Part shown: piece after piece, positions 1 through 10,898 of the stretch
Layout: each line of letters begins with the position of its first letter
Numbering within the stretch: position 1 is the stretch's first letter
Assembly (NCBI GenBank): GCA_946894095.1
Contig: OX335652.1
Coordinates: 891,001-955,000, forward strand
Direction of reading: 5' to 3'
Source: Incurvaria masculella
Taxonomy: Eukaryota > Arthropoda > Insecta > Lepidoptera > Incurvariidae
Length of the DNA: 64,000 nucleotides
Program-made: the position numbers and the translations under genes
The notes under the pieces: model-generated
Seen by the model: only the letters and a program-made list of their open reading frames with translations
What the model was told of the DNA's origin: nothing
The model's database searches: none

Positions 1-512
1 GGATAAAGACCAACCCTCTGAAGCTAAATGTGTCAGTCTGCCTGTTCCAAGTTGTTGCTTTACCTACATAGATAAGGCGATTGAAAAAGTAGTTATGGTG
101 ACAAACAATATATATGATAAGGTAAATGGATGTAAATGACGAAGCATGAAAGTATCAGTACATACTTGCTTAGCAATACAAAAACTGAACAAATCTTTGA
201 TTGCATTTCTTAGTTATAGGCGATTTAGGTTACGGATATAACTTTAGGTATATTTAAGTATTTAATAAAAAAACCGACTGGTTATTGTTGTATAATTAAG
301 GGGACTCATAATTAATAGGTATTAATGTTTCCAGACAATCAATATATTCATCAGCAGATACATACCAGCGTCTATTTTATAAAGCCAATCTAGATAACGC
401 AACAACTTGGCGCAGGCAGACCGACATATTTAGCATCAGAGGGTTGGTCTCTATCATGTGAACCCAGATTCAGCCATTTACCTTATCGTGACCAAAAATG
501 TCGTGACCTCCC
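1..512 (+). mobile_element. Long-TIR MITE, left end cut by window edge
   Basis: The first ~65 bases and the reverse complement of about 395-460 match closely (both contain GACCAACCCTCTGA and GTCTGCCTG), so this is an inverted-repeat element without coding capacity. Comparison with the partial copy at 18721 shows that the inverted terminus extends outward to about 512 (GGAGGTC when read inward), so roughly 60 bp of the left end lie outside the window. Superfamily unknown; no target duplication can be read. Confidence 0.6.
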
Positions 513-538
513 GGAATAAATGAAGCTACAACGACTAA

Positions 539-697
539 GCCCCGGTTGCACGAAGAGACGGCCGAGTTAATCAATGTTCAAACACGTCACTTATAGTAAA
601 CCGCATGGAGTCCCTTCCATGCTTTTCATACAAAGTGACGTGTTTAATCGTACGTTGACGTTGATTTTGATTTTTGTTCCTTTCGTGCACTCGGCCC
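539..697 (+). mobile_element. TAA-flanked MITE (159 bp), copy 1
   Basis: A short non-coding element flanked by TAA at 536-538 and 698-700. Its ends are imperfect inverted repeats (GCCCCGGTTGCACGAAG at the left, reverse complement GGGCCGAGTGCACGAAAG at the right). The inner part also folds (AAACACGTCACTT against AAGTGACGTGTTT). Further copies are at 25463 and 29569 and part of one at 18951. A 3-bp TAA duplication is known for PIF/Harbinger (Tourist-like) MITEs; the assignment is inferred. Confidence 0.7.
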
Positions 698-975
698 TAA
701 ATGTAATACTTCTTTCGCGCTGTCAAATGCAGAGTTGTTTCTGAAATAACAGCCACTGAAAGTATTACGAGAGGCGGGAGCTCGGCTCGCATTAAATTAT
801 TGTTTTTTTTAGAGGCTGTATAAAGTTTTCTTTCGCATGTTTTGTTGTAAAGAAGAAGTGGTTTATTCCTTCCTTTGTGCCGTCAATGGTTTTATATTCA
901 TTTATACAACTTAATCTCCTCTCTTAATTGGAGTTACAGCGACATTTATATTTTGAAACATTGTTATCAGATTAA

Positions 976-1080
976 GACCATATTATGAAAAAGTTTATGG
1001 TCGTCACATTCGCCGGAAGCAGGATTCAAACCTGCGACCTTTGGATTACATGCCCACTGCTCTAACCAATTAAACTATCC
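976..1080 (-). mobile_element. tRNA-derived SINE or tRNA pseudogene
   Basis: Read on the minus strand, the sequence has a tRNA-like D-arm (AATTGGTTAGAGCA), an anticodon-like loop and a T-arm (GCAGG-TTTGAAT-CCTGC) with a good B box. The acceptor stem does not pair, so it is not a working tRNA. The downstream part (CGAATGTGACGACCA) recurs at 52925 and 61553, which argues for a small SINE. The head resembles tRNA-Thr(TGT), but that is tentative. Confidence 0.5.
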
Positions 1081-1084
1081 CTAC

Positions 1085-2570
1085 AATTATATGAGCCAAC
1101 AAATTTCACGAATATATTCGAATCGACACAATGCTTCCCCTGTCTTTACTAGATGGCTCTGATTATTATTATAATTATATTTAAATAATTAAAAAAATAA
1201 TAAAAATGTTACCGCTAAAATTGTAAATGTGCATATAAGCAAATATATTTTAACTTATAACAAATTCTTGCACACCACGGCCCCAAATTAATTTATTTAA
1301 TCTTTTTATTGTATTGCAAAATGAACACCAACACATTTCTTGGCAATATTTTTCGGAAATCTGGTCGCCCTGCGAAAGCCAATTTTTTTTTATTTATAGA
1401 GATGCAATTTCAGTTTGATGATTATTCACTTTATTACACACAGCCCAAACATCAAATCCAAATAATCGTCCGTGAATAAGCTTCGTTTCAAAATTTGGTA
1501 ACCAGAAACTAGATCAAATAAGGAGGGAGAAAACATTAATATATCCTTCTAGGAAGAGATCGCAAAGGTTTCGTTTCACCAGAACTATCATTCATTATTT
1601 GTATTTTCCTCCCGATATTCCTTCCGAGAAACGTTATCCCTCGGGACAAATTGATTGAGGCAACTACACAAAAAGGTACTTTGGTGCTCAATAATTGGAG
1701 AGAGGGCAACAAGGCGCTCCAAAGCGATATTTCTTCCCGAAAAATCTGCGAGCGCTTATAAAGATCACGACGCATTTAACGATATAATAATTCGAAGGAC
1801 ATAATTGGATAATCCTGCTGCTGAACCGTATAATGGCCCTCTCGAGGGACGGCCTCATTTTCAGTCACACCTTCATTTCTCGGTTCGCTGGAGCGATAGG
1901 ATATCCACTACAGCGTTTAATTACATTTTGGCTAGATAAATGAATAGAAAGACTATATTTTATCTCAAGACAATAGTAATTTTAAAATTGAGGCAAAGTA
2001 CGTGTCGGACCACGCACAGCATTCGGGTAGTAGGGAGAATCACACGACATACATATATTACTTTAACGAAGTTTAGATGAAAGATTTTTAAGTTCCACAA
2101 CGATATTTTTCGCAGGTCAGACTTTTGACGACTGCAGAAGCGCAAATCTCACAGACTATGGTCTTAAAAAAATCACTTTGAACATTGAAACACTACGTGC
2201 TTATGTGTGTGTGTATACGAACAACGCTGCTTCTGTAAGTAATCAAAAGGTTATAATCGGTAAGGAATATGTGTTTCGAAAATGACAGCATAGTGTGAGA
2301 GGGTTTATGCGAGGGTGTGCGTGTGAGGTTGTATGGGGGTGTAAGCGTATGTGTTGCATGGTAGAGAGGTTCAGCAAGTGTGATTTTCATTGGTCTAATA
2401 TATAATCGGCGAAACCTAAAAATATAATAACTTAAAATTGTGTAGAAGTAAGCAATAGCTAAATAAACATTGTTATAAAGTGCTGAGCTATTAAAAGCCT
2501 TAAAAAAATCTACGATGCAGTAGTTCTTAATATTTCTGATAAAAAATCAATACAAGCCATTAAGATTATA
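1085..2570. other. No recognised feature
   Basis: AT-rich sequence. I see no gene, no clear inverted repeat and no copy elsewhere in the window. A weak GT-rich patch lies near 2200-2350. Confidence 0.4.
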
Positions 2571-2789
2571 CTAGCTGAGGTACCCGTCTCCGCTTGGGTC
2601 AATGTCATTTCAGACCCCCATATGAACTTTCATCCCACTTTGAGTTGAATTTTTTACCACAAAAGGTAGTAATGTCCTTCTCTAATGTCCAGACTCTCTC
2701 TTTACGGAAATTCATAAAAAATGAACTTTGAATAAACTTTACCATCACGAACAGAGTTACTTTCGTATTTATTATAATATTAGTATGGA
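2571..2789 (-). mobile_element. Short non-autonomous Helitron
   Basis: On the minus strand the element starts TCCATACTAATATTATAAT and ends CTCAGCTAG. Just inside the 3' end is a small hairpin (ACCC...GGGT) followed by about 7 bases. The 5' neighbour is A and the 3' neighbour is T, as expected for Helitron insertion between A and T. It has no coding capacity, only 219 bp. Similar 3' ends are seen at 20205-20235, 31345-31373 and 35005. Confidence 0.6.
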
Positions 2790-2904
2790 TGTAGATTTAC
2801 CTGTATACAGATAACATGAATGTAACATTACTAATTAGACGCAACATTATATCGGGGAGAAGAGCGGCTGAAACACGAAGCCTGCGGACATGAAACGGAC
2901 GAAA

Positions 2905-2950
2905 TTGATTAATTCTAATTTCAAACCATAATTAATTAGAGCTTAATCAG
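2905..2950. promoter_or_regulatory. Cluster of homeodomain-type TAAT sites
   Basis: Within 45 bp there are GATTAAT, CTAATTT, ATAATTAATTAG and CTTAATC, i.e. several TAAT/ATTA cores, in sequence that is otherwise less AT-rich and borders a run of G (about 2968-2979). Homeodomain binding is a possibility only; such clusters also occur by chance in AT-rich DNA. Confidence 0.2.
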
Positions 2951-3424
2951 CGGCTGCGCGGCCCCCAGGGGGGGGGGGAGGTGCGAGGGGAGCACCCGAC
3001 GATGTCAGGTGTCAGCACGCGATGTTGTCATTGCATTTCGATTACATGCAGAGAAAAAATTGCATAAATCGTTATAAATAGTTCTTGAAAATTATTCTAG
3101 ATTAAAATAAAAACACTACCGGCATTCCTGTGAACACTCGTTGAACAATTTTGTGCTGGGTGGGTGTGTGTATGCAGGACACAGGTGTGTGTATTCAGTA
3201 CGAAAAGGACGCCGTTCAGTGCAGCTACGACGATATAGAGTTTTTTCGTGACGGCCTGACGCATAACGTGAACTTCGGCCGCCAAATAGAGAAAAAAGGC
3301 AAGCTTCCTCAAAAAACTGGGATACCTCATCAGGGTGCGTCCGTATTTCACGCCGGACAAAAACTGGTCCCCTACAAGGCGCAGAAAAGGTATTGTTAGC
3401 GTTTGTAGGAAGGCTTACCTACGA

Positions 3425-3850
3425 GTAAGAACCTGCTTCGCTCCTTGGGCTCAATAAAGCACCGTGCCGTGGTATGCCTGAATTAAGAGACTCTCCAACT
3501 CCGAAGAGATGTCCCTCCATCCCTTTTCTACCATTCCTTAGCTCGAAACAGCCAGGGAATGCACCGATTCAGTGTCGACACAAAAAAATGAGAACCGACT
3601 GATGTTCTCAACCCTTCATCTATAGGGCCGCCAAATGGTGGAACTCCCCTGCCGAAGTACTCCCGCCTTAGATCTTCAGTGACTGCCGCCAAAGTACATA
3701 CTGGTGTCCAACCAATCCTTCAAACATGGTGTGACGATGCACCTGGTCCGTCGATGGTTTTCTCAACCACAGATAAAGTACTAAAGCCCACGGGCATCGT
3801 TGAATACGTCTTAGGCGAGGGCCTGGTGTGCGCCATATGCCACGCTTTAA
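3425..3850 (+). pseudogene. Decayed non-LTR retrotransposon RT, C-terminal end
   Basis: From 3499 one frame reads LRRDVPPSLFYHSLARNS and on to HRFSVDT; after a frameshift another frame reads FIYRAAKWWNSPAEVLP (from 3615). The pattern LRRDV...FYR...RTAKLWNSLPA-VFP is familiar from the C-terminus of CR1/Jockey-like reverse-transcriptase polyproteins in insects. The end (GGCCTGGTGTGCGCCATATGC, read to one base less) matches the reverse complement of 16790-16820, so both are relics of one family. Several stops and frameshifts; dead. Confidence 0.6.
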
Positions 3851-4190
3851 AAAACTAATAATTTCAGATAGCTCCCTATGTTTGTCGGAATCACGACCCC
3901 TTTGTCGAACTTTCTATGCATGGCAGCGCTTGCCAATCAGCACGGCGAGCGTGCGGCGACGCGGCACTGCGGCCGTTCGTTACACCGGAGTATTGGCGGA
4001 TTTCATATTCGAGCACAATGTTTATAATGAAATTTTAGTTCGCAACCCCGACGCGCGGCGCGGCCAACACGGATGTCTACCCACGCATAGCCGGAGTTAA
4101 ACTACGTGATCCTGAGCATATTTAGTGGGATGGGAGAAACGCCGTAATCATTTGCTATTTTTTGTACAACAAAAAAACACGGTTACAATC
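3851..4190. other. No recognised feature
   Basis: GC-richer stretch (about 3950-4080) without convincing coding signal. The 90-codon plus-strand frame has no recognisable motif. Confidence 0.35.
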
Positions 4191-4510
4191 AGCGGTTAAT
4201 AGCTCAGGCCGCCTTGCTTCTAATGACAAAGATCATGGGTTCAATCCCCACCCTGTTCATGCATTCTTTCTCAATCTTTCTACAGTTGGATGAGTGCATT
4301 TCGACACGAATGCAAGCTGGTCCTGATAATGAGCGCAGTTAAGCCCGCCTGGGTGGGTACCAACGAATTGGATCAAAAGATGGTCGACGCGGCAATAAAA
4401 AAACTGTCCGTGTTTTCTATTCAGTACAATGCAGCCATGCTCATAAAGAGAAGGTCCTGGCATTGCACAAAATTCCTTCGAGAATGCGATTGTTGGGCTA
4501 ACATCATTAC
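4190..4510 (+). mobile_element. tRNA-derived SINE, near complete
   Basis: Starts with a tRNA-like head: an A-box-like TAGCTCAGGCCG and a B box GGGTTCAATCCCC (about 4240). The body then has the family landmarks in order: AGTGCATTTCGACACGAATG, GCGGCAATAAAAA, GTCCGTGTTTTC, AGAGAAGGTCCTGGCATTG, and ends near GTTGGGCTAAC. About 13 full or partial copies occur in the window. Pol III transcription from the internal promoter is what such heads do; activity of this copy is not implied. Confidence 0.65.
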
Positions 4511-5737
4511 AGTAGGTTAGTTTAACACAAATTTTCAGGTCAATACTGCGCGACGAAACTGATTATTTGTGAACCACATTCCTTGTGTATTATTCATAAT
4601 TTTTAGCTTGAAATTGTGATTCCCAAAGCACAAAGCTTAAAATTTTACTACAGAAAGTCTCCTCCCGCGAAAAGCCGTACATTTTTTCCAACATATTGAA
4701 CCCCGATATAATTCGGCATATTCGATGTAAAGCATGCACACAGTATAATGATTAGAACCTTCAACCTAATGAGTGCTTTGGGTCTACGAATTTCTACTCA
4801 CAAGTGCCAAAATAAATTGATTTAATGAACCGTAACTAATTCCGTCAGACGATGTCGAACTGTACCCTCTCTCCATTTCTTATAATCGGGAGAGTAGGCA
4901 AGTCCCCCAAGACATGAACGTAAATAAGACAAGTAAACAATTGAAGGAACACTGATAAATATTCTAGACAAATATAAATAAGTTATCTCATACTAACGCA
5001 AAGTCAGCATACTTTTAACAGGAATCTGTTGAGGTTTCCTTCGATTCCTACGATTTAAGTGACGATGGCAATGTGTTTGAATGTTCCATCTTTGCATTAA
5101 ATGTCCGCAAAGCAGTTGAACTGGGTTCTTTCTTTAATTAATGGTTTCTTGCTTCAAGATTGATCATAAATGCATGTCACATTCCTTGGTTCCTAATCTG
5201 TCCAGCCCATATCATATGCAAGACAAAAGAAGAAAAGTATTTGGAGACACTAATTGACTGAGCGAAGCGCGAAGCGTGAGAGCGGCGTCTCCGTTTCAGC
5301 TTAGGCAAAAATGTTTTGTAGATTAATTCGATTCAATTTCAACTCTTTGCTAGCTTTGAAGGTTGCAAAACAGCGTTGTAGATTACAAGTGTTACTGTCA
5401 CCTTGACAACTGCCAATAAATTTCCATCAGTGGATGGAAAGTCCATTAGTCGTACAAACTCCACTGGACAGATTCGCTAATTCAATATGTTTCGAAGTGG
5501 CGTCTGCAGTGGTGTCACACTATACACACACTGAAACCATTAATCTCGGGGCTTTCTTGACAGTTTATAGATGTATCTATTCATGGCAGGGGATCGCTAA
5601 ATGTTTTCGCGGAATTGACTATGCACAAGGAATATAAAAGTCAATGGCGCAAGGGCATTTTTTTAGGTGTTTAGGGTTTCACATACATACATAAATACCT
5701 ACCATCAAGCCGCTTCCCAGAGAGGTAGACAGTCATG
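4511..5737. other. Mostly unannotated; fragments of repeats
   Basis: Around 5254-5320 the phrase GTTTCAGCTTAGGCAAAAAT matches the repeat at 6445-6920. At 5675-5735 the text CATACATACATAAATACC followed by CCGCTTCCCAGAGAGGTAG resembles the end of a common lepidopteran SINE-like repeat; a similar phrase is at 20600. No gene seen. Confidence 0.35.
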
Positions 5738-6030
5738 ATCAGTCCATATGGTATGATTATAGATAAAGAGAGAGGAGATATGGCATCGAGCGCGCTTACT
5801 GTGAGACCCGGTGTTTCCAATTTTCAAAAAATATCAATCAAAATTAAACGTGCACGCGCCACACGCAAAAGTAGTCGCAGATGTATTGGAGCGTGTGTGT
5901 GGGTGAGAACTGACGTGACGAACGCTATTTTAGAGCACATTCGCGCGCGAGGGCGATGTTTCGACTGTGTGGCATACGACGCGCCGCCGGACTGCCATAC
6001 AATTATATGGTCATTTTGACCATATAGCGT
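5738..6030 (+). mobile_element. Hairpin-ended repeat, copy 1
   Basis: About 290 bp that recurs at 14328-14610. Shared landmarks: GGAGATATGGCATCGAGCGC, CCCGGTGTTTCCAATTT, TTAGAGCACATTCGC, GGCGATGTTTCGACTGTGTG. It ends in the hairpin TATATGGTCATTTTGACCATATA (given as arms TATATGGTC / GACCATATA). The open frames over it are not conserved between the copies, so it is not read as coding. Class unknown. Confidence 0.5.
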
Positions 6031-6444
6031 AGACGCGATATCGACCGCATGCCACTTCTCCTTCCTTTCTCTTGGGTATAATCGAGGCATCATTTTCTAG
6101 ATTCCTTAGCTGACCTCCATGCCGTTATAGACATTTATTATTTTAATTCTTCAATGTAACTATTATTACCGAAAAGCTTCACAAGTTTTGCTTGTGATAC
6201 ATGCAGGGTTTAAAGTAAATAGTTCACCATAGATAAATGACAGAAAAATATTGCCTTCCATATCTATTTCTGATGCGATACGCCAGAATTAAAAGTTCTC
6301 GCTTTTCGTTTGAGATAGAATAAAAACGGAATTCGCTCAGACATAACGGGAAAAGTCAACAGATTCACGGACGCTTGTGGGAGTTAATAAAAGTGTAAGG
6401 CAAATATTTGCAGAAGAAAATGTACCGCTGTTTATGGGTAAGCG

Positions 6445-6920
6445 AGAGTAGCGAATAGCGATGAACAAGCAAATAGAGAACATTTTTGACCGAGCGATAC
6501 GTTTCCGTTTCAGCTTAGGAAAAAAAACGGGCCAAGTGCGAGTCGGACTCGCACACGAAGGGTTCCGTACCATCGTAAAAAATAAAAATAAAAATCACGT
6601 TTTTTGTATGGGTGCCCCCTTCAATTTTAATTACTTTTTAATCTTACCTATTTGTTGTAATAGCGGCAAAATAAATACACACTCTGTGAACATTTCAGCT
6701 GTCTATCTTTTACGGTTACTAACATACAGGCTTGTGACAGACGGACGGACGGACAGCGGAGTCTTAGTAATAGGGTTCCGTTTTCACCCTTTGGGTACGG
6801 AACCCTAAAAATGTTTTCTTATGTCTGGCTGTTCTCGTCTTAAGGTCGGATTTCTCAACCGATTTTCGTGAAATTTCGTCAGCAGGTTCGATAATAAACT
6901 AGATTTTTTCGTCTATAAAG
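6445..6920 (+). repeat. Mid-repetitive sequence interrupted by an insertion
   Basis: The flanks of the element at 6525-6810 belong to one repeat: left GTTTCCGTTTCAGCTTAGG, right ATGTCTGGCTGTTCTC then TTTCTCAACCGATTTTCGTG and AGCAGGTTCGATA. Uninterrupted or differently broken copies are at 12262-12650, 59085-59215 (minus) and 63440-63680. No coding sequence. Confidence 0.5.
6525..6810 (+). mobile_element. GGTTCCGT element, full-length copy
   Basis: Family description: 5' end CCGGCCAAGTGCGAGTCGG with the palindrome GTGCGAGTCGGACTCGCAC, then GAAGGGTTCCGTACCAT, an AT-rich middle containing TAGCGGCAAAATAAATA, a variable (GACG)n tract, GCGGAGGCTTAGTAATA and a 3' hairpin GGGTTCCGT...ACGGAACCC. It is an abundant lepidopteran repeat; microsatellite-bearing Helitron-like families of this kind have been described, but I cannot fix the name. 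This copy has two to three GACG units and is about 285 bp. Confidence 0.75.
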
Positions 6921-7254
6921 TTTTTAGAAATCTTTCGAAATATGTTTGTAAACATACGGATTTTCCCGCCGCGTGAAAATCAGTAAGTTTTCAAACATGT
7001 TTAACGACCGCGGTAATCCAAAAAGTGTTACAAAAATATTTTAGAATGGCGGAGCCATGGGGTTGAAAACGTTACAATCATTATCCAGCTATTTCGAAAC
7101 AAGTTTATTTTAATTAATATTGATCGCTTTAGGACTAAAACTCCTGCGAATCAAGGAGGAAAAAAGACAAAAAACTGGCGGACCAGGCAAATCGGGATTA
7201 TGGTATATTTCATATTCGGTGCAGTTCGGTTACGTCTAAGAAAGCACCACATTT

Positions 7255-7500
7255 TAGTGATCATAAATGAACTGACATGTCACCCAACCTGCCAGTTCAC
7301 TTACGAATTCGACCACTTCTGACGTTCTCGAGTTCCAACGAAACGTAATAACATCACAGGACGCCATTTAGTGCGACAAACATTCGATGTTGCGCGTACC
7401 GAGATCGTAAGTGAACTGACTGGCCGGCGTCAACGTCAGTGCATACGGATGAGTTTCGGTGGATCGCGTTTTTTCTTGCTCGATGGATACCGCCGTGGAA
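7255..7500 (+). repeat. Unclassified interspersed repeat, copy 1
   Basis: Shares GAGTTCCAACGAAACGT, CACAGGACGCCATTTAGT, GAACTGACTGGCCGGCGTC and CGGATGAGTTTCGGT-type phrases with 17115-17340 and 50283-50490. No terminal repeat or coding sequence recognised. Within this copy GTGAACTGACTGG echoes GAACTGACATGTCACC 160 bp earlier. Confidence 0.45.
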
Positions 7501-8700
7501 AACTGCAGCGCTATCGCATTGAAGCATTAAAATGCGATTAAGTGAGCCAGCGAGCAGGGCGCCCGCGGCGCTGGCTGATCAATCCATCAATCCACCGACC
7601 TGTCTGTCTCGACACCCTATCATACGCCACCCCCTCCCCCCCGACACCCGTCGCCAGCGCGTCCCCCCCGCCTCCGCTACGCGTAGCGCCTCAACAATTA
7701 CGATGAGATGAGTTAGTAAACTTTAAAAGTATTTCGTAAGAGGATAATAAGGTGATCCGAGTTAACGGTCTAGATATTATCTCCATCTCCATCTACACTC
7801 TCCACCAATTATAAAACACTAGGGGGAGACATGTCGATAATTTTGGAATTTTACAAAAAATCTTTTTCGAAGGGCTTATACTAACGATACTAATGATAAA
7901 AAACTATTTTTCGGAAGTGTTTCTCTGTGTGTCCGTCTGTCTTCAACTATGTTGGCCGCTTTTCACGATGAAACGGCAAATTCTATTTAGATGCGGTTTT
8001 CACTAATAAAATCAAGCACATCTCGAAGAATTTTTTTGCCAAATATCACGATATGTTAAAAAATTAGGCAGTAGTGAGCGAAAACGTATATAACCTTTTT
8101 TGACCACTGAAATGACGCGCTGCGGGAGGCGTCTCGGCGGCCGGCCCTAATTCTCACAGTCATTAACGTGTGCGGGGCGAGCCGACTGTATAATGCATGA
8201 AAAAAATATATTCGAGCGTCAGATATTTACGGTAACATAAATGTCTTTTTTATATTTTTTAAATTTCGAAATGGCTTACAGAAGAAACAGCGTGTGAAGC
8301 AGAAAGTGAAAACCAGACTTGCTCCACGAACCTCATATTATTTGACTATAAAAAATAAATAATGATAGCGATGTAATTGCCCGCTTGAAAGAGCCCGCCC
8401 GCAGGACTCGACACCGCCGCCCGGCGTTATCGCAAAGGTGCCTCAGAAATGGCTCTTCTCACTACAAATATACCTCCTGTCCCCTATACGCATAATGGAA
8501 CAATATTTTTTAGTATCGCCCACATATTTCCCGCAGATTTGTGCTACCCTCAGGCATCACCCTAGACGCCACACACTAACAGTGACCCACATACATTTTT
8601 CCTTGCAAATGCCTAATGTCTACTGTGGCGTTGAGCTGATGCGCTCTGTACATTTCATTAGTGATAATATCTTTAGTCACCTCGTCAGGGGAATGTTACC
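7501..8700. other. GC-rich patch then AT-rich sequence, no gene
   Basis: 7550-7690 is GC-rich with C runs (for example CACCCCCTCCCCCCCGAC). From 7700 to 8440 the sequence is AT-rich. GTCCGTCTGTCTTCAACTAT near 7930 resembles repeat-derived text, but I could not pair it with another copy. No exon signature that I trust. Confidence 0.3.
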
Positions 8701-8701
8701 G

Positions 8702-8995
8702 AAAACCGGCCAAGTGCGAGTCGGACTCGCACACGAAGGGTTCCGTACCATCGTGTAAGATTTAACACAAAAAAACAGGTTTTTTGTATGGAACCTGTAT
8801 TTTTTATTATTTTTGATTTTCACCTATTTGTTGTTATAGCGGCAAAATAAATATACATTCTGTGAAAAATTCAGCTGCCTACCTATTACGGTTCATGAGA
8901 TACAGCCCTGTGACAGACGGACGGACGGACGGACGGACAGCGGAGGCTTAGTAATAGGGTTCCGTTGGCACTCTATGGGTACGGAACTCTAAAAA
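8702..8995 (+). mobile_element. GGTTCCGT element, full-length copy
   Basis: Complete 5' (CCGGCCAAGTGCGAG) and 3' ends; about four to five GACG units. The 3' hairpin is slightly decayed (CTCTATGGGTACGGAACTC). Confidence 0.75.
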
Positions 8996-9654
8996 TGTTG
9001 TGGGAATGTTGCGATTATAACCCACACTTTAATTTATTTTATTAGAGAAAGAACGCAAATAAAAACCTCGGTCAGACAAACCACTTCTACTGACCGCTCG
9101 AAACAAACCTTTGGTTGTAAGGCGAGGCGCGGTTAACGGTAAATATTTAATTGAAGTCCACACAGACCGCCAGCAACTACACGAACCAAATCTTGGATAA
9201 ACATGAAAGTAGGCAGTTCTTTTCGCGCACGTCGGTCCTGCTCGGTCGAGTAATTTACAGATTTAACCCGAACCGTCAAATATGCGATATGATTGCCGCT
9301 AGTACTCTTGCAATCGCAGAACCAAAAGTTGGTCCAAATGTATAGAAAGTCATATTTTTTTTTATTACAGTGTAACGTTATAAGATCTCAAAGTTTTTAT
9401 ATCATTTGTATTACTGGATCAACATTATTGGTGAAAAATAGGTTAGTACCTAGCTATTACATCTGTAAGCATACTGATTAAATTGATTTTAGTTACCTCC
9501 GTTATTTACATTTTTCTTTCAATGAGCGAATCTGGATTTACAAAAAAACGTTTTCAGCAGTGGCGTGGCGCCTATTTGGGTTTTTGATTTATTGGGTATT
9601 TTTTTTCCGACGACTTCAGCCCGGCCTTCTATCCAACATATGTAAACTACGTAT
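8996..9654. other. No recognised feature
   Basis: AT-rich. Small plus-strand open frames (9151-9345, 9293-9481) show no motif. Confidence 0.35.
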
Positions 9655-10079
9655 ACAAAACGTTGTAATGGTCACTACATAAATTTCGAAGGCATAAATC
9701 CTTATGTTTTTTCAAGATTTTTTTTCTAAAGATTCTAGTTACCGAAATGTTAATTTTTGAAATGTATGTGTTCGTCTTTGGCGTGATTTTGTAATGCATA
9801 AGGAAGGTCTTGGCATGAAACCTAGATCCCACGTGGAGGGTCAGGCTAATGTCAAGACAGTAGGTGTGATATTAGCCATCCAAGTCCAGTTACATAGAAC
9901 GTTCTCACGGAGCATTCGATTTTTTTTAAAGTAAATTAATTAATTACTTTGTATGGAAAGACTAGAGAGAAGAAAATTGAGAGGATTTGCAAAAAAAAGT
10001 TATTAAACTTTTTTGTTTATTTCAATTCCAATAATAGTTTCCCAAATGTTCTGTATTGGCCGTTGCACTACTCTGTATA
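9655..10079 (-). mobile_element. Composite MITE with embedded SINE segment, diverged copy
   Basis: The reverse complement aligns along its length with 56312-56725: AACATTTGGGAAACTATTAT, AACAAAAAAGTTTAATAAC, CTTTCCATACAAAGTAATT, then a SINE-type piece (GGATGGCTAATATCACACC, TGGGATCTAGGTTTCATGCC), then CGGTAACTAG. The SINE piece sits at the same place in both copies, so it was present before the copies separated. Ends are poorly preserved here. Confidence 0.5.
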
Positions 10080-10565
10080 AAATAAAATCGCCAGTTAAAA
10101 TGTTCAGATTGTAGGTTGAGGGTTGTCTATTTATATTTATAAGCAGTACCATTAATAACTGACAGACAACGCACAGCGTAGGCCGTTGGCTCTAAAAATT
10201 AAAAATATTGAGAAAATATTACTTGAGTACCCAAAAGATGCACTGAGGGTTTTTTTTTATTCCAACCCTAATCACCCGATTGGGGGTGGCAAAGTTAGTA
10301 CGGAGAAATGTTTTGTTAAAAATAAACATTTCTGACATAATCATTCATGCGATTGCGATGAAATTGTGACGAGTGTGGTGCGCGTACATGCGAAGGTTTT
10401 TTAATATATTTTACGAAGCTCTGCTCGGGTGAATGCCCAAAACGACATTGAACCGAGTGGAACCGAGAACCTAAGCAAGTTTGCTATAATCCGCTGAAAC
10501 GAAATATCAAAGTTAACAATCGATAATCTTACAGTTTAGTCGTCTGAGCTTAAGACCATTTCACA
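10080..10565. other. Unannotated; faint Helitron-end text
   Basis: 10425-10480 reads GCTCGGGTGAATGCCCAAAA then GAACCGAGAACCTAAGC, which resembles the decayed ends near 20050-20235 and 53885-53950. Nothing else recognised. Confidence 0.3.
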
Positions 10566-10898
10566 TTTTTAGGGTTCCGTACCCAAAGGGTGAAAACGGA
10601 ACCCTATTACTAAGCCTCCGCTGTCCGTCCGTCCGTCCGTCCGTCCGTCCGTCCGTCCGTCCGTCCGTCCGTCCGTCTGTCACAGGGCTGTATCTCAGTA
10701 ACCGTAACAGATAGACAGCTAAAATTTTCATAGATTGTGTATTTATTTTGCCGCTATAACAACAAATAGATAAGATTATAAAATAATTTAAATTAAAGGG
10801 GGCCTCCATACAAAAAACGTGATGTTTTTGTATTATTTATTTGTTCGATGGTACGGAACCCTTCGTGTGCGAGTCCGACTCGCACTTGGCCGGTTTTT
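10566..10898 (-). mobile_element. GGTTCCGT element with long (CCGT)n tract
   Basis: Full-length minus-strand copy. The internal microsatellite is expanded to about 13 CCGT units (10624-10677), against two to five in the other copies. Both terminal hairpins are intact. Confidence 0.8.

Noticed and set aside
976..1080. Functional tRNA gene on the minus strand
   Set aside because: T-arm and D-arm are tRNA-like but the acceptor stem does not pair, and the sequence recurs as a repeat.
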